From Gremmenia infestans (Eukaryota > Ascomycota > Leotiomycetes > Helotiales > Hamatocanthoscyphaceae), in NCBI GenBank assembly GCA_032629725.1, contig JAFEVB010000027.1, positions 124,001 to 188,000 of the forward strand: a stretch of DNA of 64,000 bases, given 5' to 3'. The translations under genes were made by a program, and so were the position numbers. The notes below the pieces were generated by a model, which did not search any database, was not told the DNA's origin, and worked only from the letters and a program-made list of their open reading frames with translations. Position 1 is the stretch's first letter. Each line of letters starts with the position of its first letter. Positions 37,401 through 50,010 of the stretch are shown in pieces.

Positions 37401-40400
37401 GACAACAGAGTGACGCTCTTGGTAGATTTGTCTACAATCACGGGTCGGGCTAGAATGTTGGCGTTGTTCTGGTAAGGTTTCTCGTCATCATACAACACTG
37501 TTTCAGCTCCGGAGAATCCAGATTTCTTTAGCTCTTCGTCCCATCTCTGGGGCGAGACGAATGGTTGCTCAAACCGATTGTCTGCTTCCCCAAGCCACCA
37601 GCCTTGGAACAAGCCCTAAAATAGTGTCAGTAAGCAAGTTCATGGCAAGGACCGTCCATGGTATTCGACTGAAACATACCATGATGTAGTTGACCCATTT
37701 GGAATCTGGGCACAATTCCTGGAGGAACAATTGGCCGTTAGGTTGAAGCAATTTTTGGATATTGGAGAGTGATTCCTGAAGAACTGGAGTTGCATGAATT
37801 ACCTGTCAGTAGTATTAGCAATTGTTCATTTTCTATTTGATTCAAAGCCTCATACATTGGTTGCAACAATCAGATCGTATGAGTTTGCCTCAAAGCCTTG
37901 CGCAATCGGGTCTTTGCTGACGTCCAGAACAGCATAGTCGATAGCAGCATAGTTGTGGAACCGTTCCTTGGCAGCACCGAAGAATCCAGCAGAGATATCC
38001 GTGAAGGTGTACTTCGCATACATTCGCTCACCAAACGTGGAGGAGAGGTTCTTCAAGATGATATCTGTTGTACCGCCAGTACCGGCACCAATTTCCAAGA
38101 TCTTCAGGTGTGGCTTCTTGTGGGTTAGCGAACTGAAGAAATCAGTGTAATCCCACTGGCCAGCAAAGTTGTAGATCTCAGTCAAGATATCATCCTTCAT
38201 GAGCAGCTCAAGAGGATCAACGTTCCCGTCAATGATATCTTGGATATTTTCAACAATTCTCGCCAAAGCTGTGCCGGCAGCAGGCGAGTCTGTAGCCTTC
38301 AAAGCGGTAGAAGTCTCGTCAATGAGACTCATGCGAGCCTTTTGGTCAAGCTTTGCTAGATCTTTTGCGTCGTCCACAAGCGCATAGTCACCTGCCTCAA
38401 TGCGTGATACCTGCTTTGCAATCCAGGCGATGAACTGATTCAAATGGGGCTGTTCCGACTTAAAGCCGGAAACTCGAGAGCTGGTCTCGAGGATGCACAA
38501 CGCCGTCAACTTCTCACCAAGCTTGTGGGTTTCCCTCACACTCTTGACTGTTCGTATCAAGTCTTTGTTTTGAAGGAAGTCGATGTCCGGCTTCCATTCA
38601 AGCTGAATGGCTGCGTGGGGATCTGGATCATTTCCAGAATCGTTTTCCACAGGTGAGAGCCTCAATCCTCTCAAGCGCATGACAGGCTCGCCGTTTGTTG
38701 CCCCGAAAGCGTCGCCGATGACAACGCCCTTTCGGGAGGATACCGTCTCGGCAAACATTCGAACGTCTGAAACACTCTTCCGTATCGAAAGGAGATCGAT
38801 AGAAGTGGGCAAGCACATCTGGTTCAGCTTGCGTGCTTGACCGTAGGCAAGGGCAGCGCTGACTAGCTGAAAGCAAGGATCAAGGGTTGCAGGGTGAAGA
38901 GAGTAAGGGGACTCGTCCTCGCGCTCCCAGTTCTTGACATCGGCAACCGCTGTATGTTCATTTACGCCAGCGGATATGTTGTCTAATCCACTGAAAGCTG
39001 GGCCATAATTCAAGCTCACCTTTCTCATCGCTGCATACCAGTGATGAGTAGACACTTCACGCGGAAGCTTATCAAGCTTCGTAGTGTCGACCAAATCTGT
39101 CTCGAAGCCACTACGAACTTGGCCAACACAGTGTTTGGTCCACGCAGCTCCATTATAAGACGTGACAGTAAAGTCATACCAAGCCGAGTCAAGAGAGACG
39201 GTTAGTCGACTGGGCCGCAGGCTCGTCATCACTTCCGTGTCTTTTGAATCTTCGAGAACCATAGCGGCGGTGAGTGTGACATTTCTTACAGTATAGTCTT
39301 CGGAAGTGGTGAGTTGGCGGATTGCCTCTCCCACCATGGAGAGATAACCAGCAGCTGGGAACACAATGTCTGTTGAGATCTTGTGGTCTGCGATCCAGGG
39401 TACATTGTCCAACTTCAAGATGTTGCGCCATGTCGGTTCAAAGTCATTGACTTCAGCAACACGAGATCCGAGGACGTCATGGTGAGGGAATTTAAGGTGA
39501 CGATATGCCTTGGACAGGCGCGACTCATTCCAGAACTTCCTCTCATAATGCCAAGGATACAGCGGCAAATCTGGAAGAACAGTTCGGCTTGGATTCATAA
39601 TTGAGAAGTCCAGTTTCGTCCCGTGGCAATGCAGTTGCCCAATGGCAGACAGGAAAGTTTTGGTGCCATTATTATTCCTTTGCAAAGTGGAGAGATAGGC
39701 ATGGCTACCGGTTGCAGTGCTGAATATCTGTCGGAGGGGGCCAGCAAGGGCGGAGTGGGGCCCGATTTCGATGAACAAACTGTTTTGGACTGCAGGGCCC
39801 AGGATGGACTTCACAGCTGTGCTGAAAAGCACAGGCGATTCAAGATTAGATCTCCAGTAAGCTGCATCCAGCTTTCCGGCCTGCCTGATGGCTTTTCCGG
39901 TGACACTGGAGAAGAATGGCACTGTCGGTTTACGACTGGAGACCTTATCCTGGATCAAGGCTTGATACTGCTCGCCAATGGCCGCCATGTGATCTGTTAT
40001 GTTGTTAATTCTATTCTAGTGAGTTGCAAACTTGTGATGACTTACGGGAATGATAAGCCATGTCTACTTTCAGTCGCCGCACCAGTTTGTCTGGATTGGC
40101 TTGTCCAATGGTGTCCATGACTTCAAGCAGTTTATCTGCATCACCGGAGAGTGTAACGCTCTCAGGGCTATTTTCACAAGCAATAACGACGCCGGGAACG
40201 AGGAAAGGGGTGACTGATTCACGTCCCAGACCAATCGCAGCCATACCTCCGGCAAGTCCTTGTAATTTCATGACTTGCCCCCTATAGTATGCCATCAAGA
40301 TAGCCTCATCTGCAGTGATTGCTTCCGCAGCGTATGCACCTGCTATTTCACCACTGGAATGACCCACTACGGCCTGGGGCTTGACGTCCCATGACCGGAA

Positions 40401-42579
40401 GAGGTTTACAAGGGCAATCTGGACAGCGGAGCATAGCGGTTGGGACATTTCAGGACGGTTGATTAGACTAGTTGCCTGCGGTTTCAACAGCTCATCTGTA
40501 TCTGTTAGCAAACATCTCGTCTTGTAAAAGTGGAGCACATGCCTTCTATTGTCCAAGAGGGAGGATCTGGACAATGCGCGAGGGTCTTGTCCATAGCTCT
40601 GATATCATCCTGGAAGGAGGGGTAATCGGTCAAAAGCTCTTTACCCATACCTGCCCATTGGGCACCTTGGCCGGTGAAAACAAAAACTAGGACTCGCTGA
40701 TTTCCTGGTCTGATAGGTGGAGCAAAGGTCAGTGGCTCGTCGAGGCCGGCGACGGTAAATGATCGATATTGCATATGGGTTCTCCTTAATGCCAAAGTGT
40801 AGGCAAGATCACTCAAATTTGCGCTCTTTTCTTCGATGAATTTCTCATAATTCTGAGTAATTCTCTTGAGAGATTCTTGGTGGTTGGCAGAAAATACGAG
40901 CAACTCAGGTCGAGCGAGAGCATTAGAAGCCAACGACTTGGGACGACCAACGTTCCACGCCGCAGCAGAGTCAATGACAACCTAAAATGTGAGTGACTTG
41001 CCACAACTTATGAGATACTTGTTACTTACGTGGGCATTTGAGCCTCCAATTCCGAAGGAGTTGACGCTAACTCTCTCCTTTCGGCCTGCGGGCCAAGCCA
41101 TAGGCTCCAGCGGCACGGTGAGTTTTGCAGCTTCAAAGGAAACTTTTTCTTAGTTAGCAATGAGCTTTGCCATGATTTGCAATTCCTTACTTTTTGGATT
41201 TCCGTTCTTGAAACGCATATTCGGGGGAATGGTCAACTTTTCCATTGCCAAAAGCATTTTGAAGGTGCTCGTTAAACCCGAGGCACCTTCCGAGTGCCCA
41301 ACATTTGGTTTCACCTTTGAAAGTTAGCGGGAAGAAATACTGAGTAGGATGCAGCCATCACTTACAGCTCCGATGATGACACCATCCTTTCCGAAAACTC
41401 TAGCTACTGCGTTGGTCTCAACAGGATCCCCGATAGGTGTGCCGGTCCCGTGGCATTCTACCATGGCCGTTTCCGAAAAGTTATCAATGCCGGCGACTTT
41501 GTACGCTCTTCTCATCAGTGTTTCATGAGCATCTGTATTAGGGTATGAAATTCCAGGAGTTTTTCCGTCGCAGTTTATAGCTGTTGATCGAACAACACCT
41601 CGAATCGGATCACCGTCACGAATTGCGTCGCTCAATTTCTTGATGTAGACGCAATTCACGGCTTCTCCTCTTGCATAACCATCAGCGCTGGCATCAAATG
41701 ACTTGCACGTGCCAGTTGGCGACACAACGCCTTGCTCTGTCATGGCAATCGTCATTGTTGGTGTCATGATGAGATTTGTGCCAGCAACAACTGCGGACGT
41801 GCAATCACCGTTCCGAAGAGCGTCACAAGCCATGTGAAGGCCTATAAGCGAAGATGAACAGCCAGTCTTGATGACCAAACTATGAGGAGTATTAGTATAC
41901 TTGGAGTCACATGGCGAATGCGAAGTGTTTCTCACCTGGGACCCTTGAAATCGAATTCGTAAGAAACTCTGTTCGCAAGAACATAGTCTCCATGGCCCGT
42001 GATTCGATACGAGCCCATCTCCTGGGTATCTCGCAGCTGAGTCTCTAGCCAATCCTCTCCGAAAACGCCAATATAGCAACCGACGTTCTCCCCTCTCCAG
42101 TTAGTTTCACCGGAATTTTCCAGGGTTTCCCAAACGACTTCCATTAGGAGCCGCTGTTGCGGGTCCAGTCTGTCGAGTTCCTTTTTGCCCAGATTGAAGA
42201 ACCCGGAATCAAAGTCGTCAAGGTTAATATCCTCTAAGAAGTACCCCGAATCTGTGGCGACACTTTGGGGCTTTTTCGTTTTGTTGTAGAAAGCGTCCAC
42301 GTTGTACCGATCTGTGGGTACGCGGCAACGTGCCTCTCTCTTTTCAATGAGCATTTTCCAGAAAGACTCCGAATCATGAACTCCGCCAGGAAGTCTCATT
42401 CCCATCCCGATGATGGCGATAGGTTCTACTCCAGCTTCGGGGATTTTGCTGAAGCCATTTGTGTAACCATTAGTATGGCCATTGGTAGTTCCATTCGTTT
42501 CAGGGGGAGTGTTGCTGCCATCTGAACTTGAAGAATGGAAGCCATTCCCATTAAGCTCGGCGCCATTGGTTGCACTCAT
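34425..42579 (-). CDS. Highly reducing type I polyketide synthase (KS-AT-DH-MT-ER-KR-ACP)
   Basis: An iterative megasynthase of 2498 residues in 14 exons: 42579-41936, 41879-41366, 41314-41191, 41148-41030, 40981-40543, 40495-40046, 39993-37856, 37802-37680, 37615-36752, 36705-36412, 36361-36287, 36241-35901, 35842-35365 and 35318-34425. KS begins near residue 52, with Cys222 in TGCSSSL, His358 in HGTGT and His393 in VGHSE. AT has GQGAQW near 571 and Ser660 in GHSSGE. DH has His967 in DHKISTD and Asp1135 in HPATLDP. MT has the SAM motif LEIGAGTGG near 1396. ER spans about 1770-2095 with the NADPH loop AAGGVG. KR has GGLGGLG at 2118 and Tyr2257. ACP carries Ser2444 in LGLDSL. The product should be a fully reduced, alpha-methylated chain; no thioesterase is present. 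One intron (40496-40542) needs a GC donor. The N-terminus (residues 1-50) is a low-complexity Asn/Thr/Gly linker. Confidence 0.95.
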
Positions 42580-45431
42580 CTTGTCTTAAGATTTCTAGTG
42601 AAGTCTATGATGAAAGTACAAGAGACACCACTGGTGTTGAAAAGTAGGTCTTGAGTCTAGGTATTTGAATGGAATGAGTTGATGATGGTCTTGTCGGGCA
42701 CACCTTCAAATGTAAGCTCCTGTCTTATAATGTATACCAAGAAGCTTATCAAGGAGCAGTGCATGAGGAGAACGCGGGTGACGAGGGGAAACAGGGGGAG
42801 CTTCCGCCTTGCGCTAGAGAAACGTGGCTTTATGAGGTGCCTTACCCTAGTCGCGCATGGAATCTGACGAGCTTGGATAGAGATCCTGTGCTATGCACTT
42901 AGCTCAAGGTTTACAATAGAGCTGAAGTTGTGATCACAAATGTGCCGAATCGGGGAACAAGCCATCAAAAAGTCAAGATGCTGAATTAAATCCGGTAAGT
43001 CTATGATATCCGTCCACTCTGCATTCGGAGACTGAATAATCTGGAGCACCGAAGCGTGAATTACTAGCTCGTTATATATGTTCACCAATTGGTAATATCA
43101 ACACGTGTACATCCATGTTCAAACGGTCTTCGGTTCCCGTACCCTGTTAAGCCTCCCCTGGGATAGTTCGGTGCCGCCAGCACACGTTGTCTCTCTTTTC
43201 CGTGCAGTGTATACGCGTATTAGCGAATACTCGTGTTTTTGTTTAGTCTAAAGTCCCTACTATATTTCTGTAATTCTATACTCTGCGCTATTTCAAACCG
43301 TAGGTTTGTCTCAAAACATGTCTTTGATTAAAGAGTCAGTCTCACTTTCATATTATTGATCCTACTATTCTGGAGTCTTATATTAGATTCATAAGCTAGT
43401 TATATATGCAGGATTCTACAAATCCACGCTAAGTAGGGGGGAGTGTCTAACTCAATAAGAGTTTCGAGTTCGAGTGAGTTGGCTCCTAGTCACTTTGCCC
43501 TTTAAGTCTAAGACTGACTATTTTCGTGTAAAGATAGGTTCCGCCCATATCATTGGTCTTTTGCCCTAGTGTTAAGCCAATCCTGAAAATAATTCTCGAC
43601 TATTGCCTTCACGAGCCCTGTATCTCGTCAAGTTTAAGGTCTTGGAACACAGTAGCGCAGAACATATAAGTGTGGGCTAAATATTATTATAGATCGGACT
43701 TTTCGTGTCAGACTTGGGGAAACACCGCGAGTACATGTGGCTTCGAAGGTACGGCATCTCTCGTCCATCTAGGACAAGACTCTCAATACAGAAGGCTCAT
43801 GCGTCTACTAGCTTATTAGAGTAGAGCTTAGCTTGCTAATGGACTTACGCGTCAAGGCGGCTGTATCTCAAAACTCAAACAGTCAAAAAGCATAACTTTA
43901 GTGTGCTTGCTCACTTTCGTCGATATTTCGTATATGCAGGTAACGTAATACCACGAGAGGGAGCTATTGGCTTATTTTACTTAAATATACCATATAAATT
44001 AAAACGAATCGCAATTCGTCGTCGAATATATAAAATAAGCTCTCGCTCCTTCAGCGTTTCCGACTGGCCAGACCAGAGATTATAGAGGTGACAGGGATTA
44101 GATCCGCTGATCTAAGCAACGCATGCTTTAAAAGACTACCTACCGCTCAAGCGCTACGCAGCATCGTCAGAAATACAACGACATTGCGCAAAACAGGTTA
44201 CTGGCCTGTATACCGAAATAACATCCTTGACTGCGTCCGCTTAGGAACGCGGGACGGCACGGCTGAGCGTTAGTGGACAAGCGGAGGAGGATCGTGCTTG
44301 CCCGTAAGAGATGTCAGCACAGCATCGGGATTTGAAAGGGTGCCTTGTGTGAAATCGTTCGGACTACCGAACGCCATTTTTGACCCTTGAGCTAGACTAA
44401 TGAATATTATTCAAAGATAGGCCGTGTAGAGATATTTACGCTTAATATAATTACTAGTGTTCTCACTTATACTTGTATATTTTACGATAGGTAATTCAAA
44501 TAGGTAACTACCTTTCAGAATCACAACAAAGTTGTGATTATGAATCTTCATGCCTTGTGCATAATTGTAAATCTTCCCTCATATAGTATCACCGATCAAC
44601 CTAAATGCGTGGAACGTAGCGATATATACTCGCTTCTCCATATGTATAATCTCATATATCTCTTGAAGATACTCGTGCGGTATCAAGACGGATTAAGTAT
44701 ATTTGAGTCTAGGTCAGGAGACAAACCTCCGTAAAACATAATATTCTGTTTCTAGGCAGTCCGAGCATGCCGTGAACCTGTCAGTCGGTGTCCGATAAGA
44801 AGACTGGGATGGCATCCCAGGGATTGTACATGTCTTGAAGTTCCCCGGCCATTTGATAAGGACCCGACAGTCAAGCCAATACCAAGATGAAGCTGGCGGT
44901 TCAAACGGTGAGTTGAAGTGGATGAAGATGAACTAAAGTGAACTAAAGTTCCTGCATATTCTGACAGCATGTGGTACCCTTGCGGGGTTTCATTGCATCC
45001 TGCAAGTCGCTGAAGTACTTCTAATAAGTCGATAGTGTCAAAATCGCGGCTGGATATTTTATCGCTGCACAAAGTGACGAATTCGAGTTCGTCCCTTCAG
45101 CTCTGAGCTCCTGTGTCCTCTTAGCTCTTCCCTCTATTGGTATGGCGGGAAAGGAATCGGCATTATGCTCGAAGTTTCATGATTCGTAGACTCGGGTACA
45201 GGGCTTGTAAATTAGCTAAAACAGCGGCCAAGATATGCTCCTACTTTTAAAAACCATCGTAGCGGGGCTGGGGGCATGCTTTCTCGTGGCGTGTTTCTCA
45301 TGGGCACTTCCTGCATTGCGACTTATACTTCTTGCTGCAAATGAGAGGATCGCAGCCTGCTCCCTCATCATTCTTCTGTTCATCTGAACCTCTAGACCGT
45401 GACACTTTATTCCACATCACTTTCAGAAAAA
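42580..45431. other. Intergenic between divergent PKS and P450 genes
   Basis: 2.85 kb between two divergent start codons, so it contains both promoters. Most of 43.2-44.0 and 44.4-44.7 kb is AT-rich with no coding signal; a short more GC-rich island around 44.05-44.32 kb has open frames of about 60 codons with no recognisable family. It looks like promoter DNA invaded by a decayed mobile element, though no transposon protein or terminal repeat can be named. Confidence 0.5.
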
Positions 45432-47344
45432 ATGGCGATAGGCAATCTCTGGGAGAAAATGCCCTCGATGGCTTCCATTTCGCATGAGAAGAAGTCGCTC
45501 TTGCTTGTTCTTGTCCCGTGTCTTATTGTATTCATCGTTATCTCATCGTTTGTTAAGTCCGTATCTAGAAAGAGGCAAATCAGGGCCCTTGGTGGTTTTG
45601 CCCCTCGGGTTCACTCATGGGCTCCATTTGAACTCGATCTCTTGGTCACGGCGACAAAACATCTTATAAACAACACCTTTTTCGAATGGACTCACAAGCT
45701 GCTCACTAGACCCGGCCATACCATAGAATTCAACATATTTGGCAGGCGTATCCTCTTCACTGATGCCGCTGAGAATATTAAAACCATCATGGCTACAAAT
45801 GTAAGTAGCGTTTGCGTTTGAGTTACTACCCTTATTACATTTAGCTGACCGGATGTTAGTTTTCTGTTTGGCCAAAAGGGCATCATATGCATGCTATTTG
45901 GGAGGTAGCACTAGGCGACTCAATTTTCACAAGTAAGTTGCCTTAACATGCTCGACAGTTCGAGCCCTGCGCTAATCTAGTTTCTGTAGCTGATGGTGAA
46001 GAATGGCTGGCGAGTAAAGCCCTGCTTCGACCTTATGTAAGTGAAGCGTGAAGCTTGAATTGATAGTCATCCCAGGAAAGTCTCTGACCCGGTAATAGGT
46101 TGCCAAGGCCCGCCCAAATGACTTGGAAGAAACCGAGATTGATTTACAGGAACTGAAGAAGCATTTGATGAAGCCAGAGGCCCACGACGTATACGACTTA
46201 GCTGATCGCTACCAACTCGATGTCGTAACGCGCATATTTCTTGGGCACTCTGCTGGATCACTCCCCGCTACTAAACAGGAATTCCGAGTAGCGATGGAGA
46301 AAGTCTTTGACTGGAATACCAAAAGAATTTTGCTGGGGTAAGCAATTACCTGGTAGCCGTATGAAAATCACTAATGGTTCAATGAACAGACCGTTTGGAA
46401 CGAAAGTTCCCATGGGCATCGTGGCGGCAGGCCCACTGAAAATAGTCAACGAGTATGTCGCCTCTTTTGTAGACCGAGTCAAGGCTATGTCTCCCTCAGA
46501 TATCGAAGCTATCCCTGAGAATGAACAGAACCTTGTTCACGGACTGATCAAACACGGGAAGGATCCCAAGAGCATCAGAGACCAATTGTTGGCCGTTCTC
46601 ACAGCAGCAAAGGACCCCTCGGCTATTTCAATTGGATGGAATCTCTTTGAGCTGGCAAGGAATCCCGAAGTGGCTGCGAAACTACAAGAAGAGATTCTCT
46701 CCGTGGTTGGCAGTTATTCGGTACCCCCAACAGCCGCACAGTTGAATGAAATGACTTACGCAAAATGCATTATGAGAGAGTCTTTGCGGGTATATGCATC
46801 CTGTAAGCCTTATTAAACGTTCTCCGAGCATTGAATCAAAAGAGACTGACTAGGCAAAGTGGGTTACAACATTCGCACATGTTCAGCAGACACCACTCTC
46901 CCGGTCGGCGGGGGTGCAAATGGCCAAGAACCCGTCGGTGTGCTTGCAAACACCCAATGCGGTAAGATTTCCTCGATATCCATGCTGCTGAGACTCATCT
47001 CTGACATAATATCAGTCTACTCAACGCTCGGTCTTCAACGACGCAAAGACGTCTGGGGAGAAGATGCTGAAAGCTGGAGGCCTGAGAGATGGCTCAATTA
47101 TAAACCAGCCACATGGGACTACATCCCCTTCAACCACGGTCCTCGTGTTTGCATGGGGCGCAACTTTGGCCAGCAGCAGATCTTGTATGTGCTTGTTCGG
47201 ATCTATCAGGAGTTCGGCCGTATTGAGCTAGTATCTCCCAAAGAACAGCAAATCCGAGTGGAGCTGAACACAAAAATGGCACATAAATGTATGTGCAAGT
47301 TCCATCCTCGAGAGAGGTCTGAAGTGGAAAAGGCCGGCCTCTAG
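45432..47344 (+). CDS. Cytochrome P450, CYP52-like
   Basis: A haem monooxygenase, probably ER-anchored, of 525 residues in seven exons: 45432-45800, 45860-45932, 45990-46036, 46099-46337, 46390-46802, 46854-46961 and 47016-47344. The start is the ATG in AAAAATGGCG; a hydrophobic membrane anchor covers about residues 20-42. The ExxR motif is ESLRVYAS at the end of exon 5; the PERF-like motif is SWRPERW in exon 7; the haem ligand is Cys462 in FNHGPRVCMG. The DVWGEDAESWRPERW region resembles the CYP52/CYP63-type fatty-acid and alkane hydroxylases, which fits a long alkyl polyketide substrate. Oddly, the I-helix reads LTAAKDPSA (residues 313-321) instead of A-G-x-D-T-T, so the oxygen-activating Thr is replaced by Pro followed by Ser. 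Likely tailors the PKS product; the reaction site is unknown. Confidence 0.9.
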
Positions 47345-50010
47345 AATTCCTTCCGGGGGCAGTGGGGCGGTTAGAAGATTGAAACGAGTCTCGAAATCGA
47401 ATTTGTTGTTCTTGCAAGTAATTAGATAGGATCAGTACCTTGACCAATGCAGATAAAAATTATGTCTTTCATGATCAAAAAGTGCGGTATTCGATCAGCA
47501 TACCATTTCCAAAGGGGTTAGGCAAAATATTTATCTCTGCATTGCCAGCTAAAGAATGATAGTACGAAAGACCCGCCGTCAAAATAGGTTTGCGTAAGGA
47601 ACTAAACGCAATTAGTGCTATACTTTCCCGTTGTCTTACGATTGGGAGGTCTCCAACTTATCTTATTGCCTGAAGTGTCCTTACTAATCGTGTTTTACAC
47701 AAAGTTCGCAGCACCAGCAGTACGTTTATTGGCCTAGGGTCCGAATCCCCTATGCACTTCTTTCGGAAGTTTCTATGTTAAGCTTAAACTTCAGCTCTCT
47801 CCCGTTGCCGCCTGCCATGTCTTACCTCTCCACTGCCTAGCGTACAAGGAAAGATGCATCCCGCGTATACTACTGTGTACGGAGTACAGTAAGTACCTAG
47901 TTTTTGATCCTGGTGTAGATCCTCATAAGCGCTAGCAAGATAACGGCTAAGCCAATGCTAGAAGGGAAATTTCTCGGTCAGCGCCTACGATTAAGTTTTT
48001 TGAGTGGTGAAAGACGTGTAACTATGGAGTAGATAATGTGGAAAGTGTTAGACTTGAGTATTGGGCTGAACTTGACTGAGACATATCATTCATCTTCTGC
48101 GTCACTTCCTCATTCAGCTAACTAATAGTACCCAATGACAACGAATGAGACATTATACGTATAGATTCGATGTTAAGAGATAGCCTTTCATAGGAAGGGA
48201 CTTGGCGCTCGTGGCCTGCATGTACTATAAGCTCGCACGAGCCTCGCAGGAGTAAACCCTACTCCCTAAGAACAGAGGACGTGTAGCACCCCCATGTGCT
48301 CAAGATTGTGTTCAGGACAAGCTTCTATCTTCTGGACGGTGTGACGATGTGACGATGTGACGATGTGCAGGAGGTTTCAGGCGTCGAGGTCCGGGTCAAG
48401 GAAGAGGATGAGGATGAGGCGTATGAGCACGATATAGTTACGCAAAGAGGCGTCACGGAAGTCGGCGGTGCATGGCCGGTAAAAGCGATAGGATTCATCG
48501 TACGTCGTAGTCTGTACTTCGGAATAAGAGCGAGCTATATAGAACGGGCGGAAGATCATATTCTTATTCAGAGAATCTGATAAGTCAACAGCAGCCCTAT
48601 GTTATGTTAAAAGCGAGATTGAAATAGGATGAACACAAGAATAAACGTCAATAAAAGTCATCTCCACCAGCTGAATTAGAAAAATGAGAGCAAACCTGAC
48701 GAGTTTTCAGGGTAAGGTATCGTACTGCCAGCAGGCACTATAACCTACCTAGGTATAGAGGCTTGCTCGGGTCCTAGGCAGTTGTGCCGCCGGCCCGCAC
48801 TGCGGGCACTTGTTGACCATCCGTGGGCAAAGAGCACCACACGACACCTGTGGGGCTGGTACTTATAACTAGTACCCTTCGACATTCTCATAAAATTACG
48901 TAGGTACGTACTTAAGCAGATACAGATTCGAGCAACAGCTTGACGAAAAAGACCCAGGAAGAGGCATAAAATACGAAAATCTAGGTGTCTCTTCACATGT
49001 TAATCAGCAAACTCATAACGTTGAAAGTGCCGAGGTGTAGACAATACGACGACAGCGCCGCATGGAGAAAGTGGAGGATTCACACCCCAGTTTCGACCAC
49101 TGGGGCCCCGCTCAGCTTCCCTAAAATGCCCCATTGAATCTGCATGTCAGAACATGGAGGCCCCAATGTACGTGGGACACAGACTTTACAGTAGCGGGCA
49201 TTCGCTCTCCACCCCTGCAAAAGCCGAACATCATATCTTACTGTTGTACGTACTCCGAGTCTTGTACCTGGTGCCCAGACTTCCGAGCAAGCCCAATTGT
49301 TCTTGAAAGATGATGAGACAGAACTCAAAACTCACATAGCGGTTTACAGGAACTTAGGCATGCGTGTTCCCGCCTTCGTTATCTTTAATTCAGCTCGTCA
49401 TCTTCACCCCAAAACATTACCGTATTAAGTAGGAGGGGAGATTTAACGCTAGCGGTTTAGTGTAGAGTTTTATGCTTTCGTAGTGCTCTGAAATATTTAT
49501 TCCATAATTAACAAGAAGCCTCACTGTAAAATTGCTCAATATTGCGGTAAAGAGCTAAATATATATATGAAATGTCCACCCTAAATGGTCTCAATATCAA
49601 ACTTAAAGAACGGGCGAGAACTACCGCTAAAGCGCAGTCATTTCAAATCCAAAAACGCCCTTTTGGTTTCCGGATTTTCATTAAGATTGAACATCCGAAA
49701 GATTTTCTCCTAACTTTGATAGTCAAGAAATTATATGGGGCCAAGGGTTCAGTTGAAGGGGAGCGACGTAGGCAAATATACTGGTACATTTACCACGCTA
49801 AACTGCTAGGGCTGAAGCTCTTTCCCAATTAAACACCGAACATCTCGACACCCATGCCCCGTACCACTCTGCCCCATACTCCGCCTACTCCAAACTTGAA
49901 ATTCGATTAAACCGTGCCTCACAAACTCTTGATGAGCTTTTGTATGAAGCTGGAAACGTAGATACACGCTTCTATCATACACTACCCCGGAGTTCGGAGG
50001 CGTTCTCGAA
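47345..50010. other. Intergenic between P450 and MFS genes
   Basis: 2.7 kb with no supported gene. Short frames at 48365-48580 (+) and 49572-49832 (+) start with ATG but have no recognisable motif. A GTGACGAT octamer repeat lies at 48340-48367 and GTACGGAGTAC words near 47880. No cluster transcription factor is found here. Confidence 0.55.
48340..48367. repeat. GTGACGAT octamer repeat
   Basis: Three tandem copies of TGTGACGA plus a partial copy in gene-free DNA. Confidence 0.8.

Noticed and set aside
40060..40287. Plus-strand frames overlapping the PKS AT domain
   Set aside because: Antisense shadows of conserved PKS codons.
47725..47760. tRNA-like T-arm (GGGTCCGAATCCCC)
   Set aside because: The B-box has a mismatch, and no A-box, D-stem or pairing acceptor stem is found upstream.
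49572..49832. 86-codon ATG-started frame just left of the MFS gene
   Set aside because: Lys/Leu/Phe-rich product with no family signature; size within chance for AT-rich DNA.
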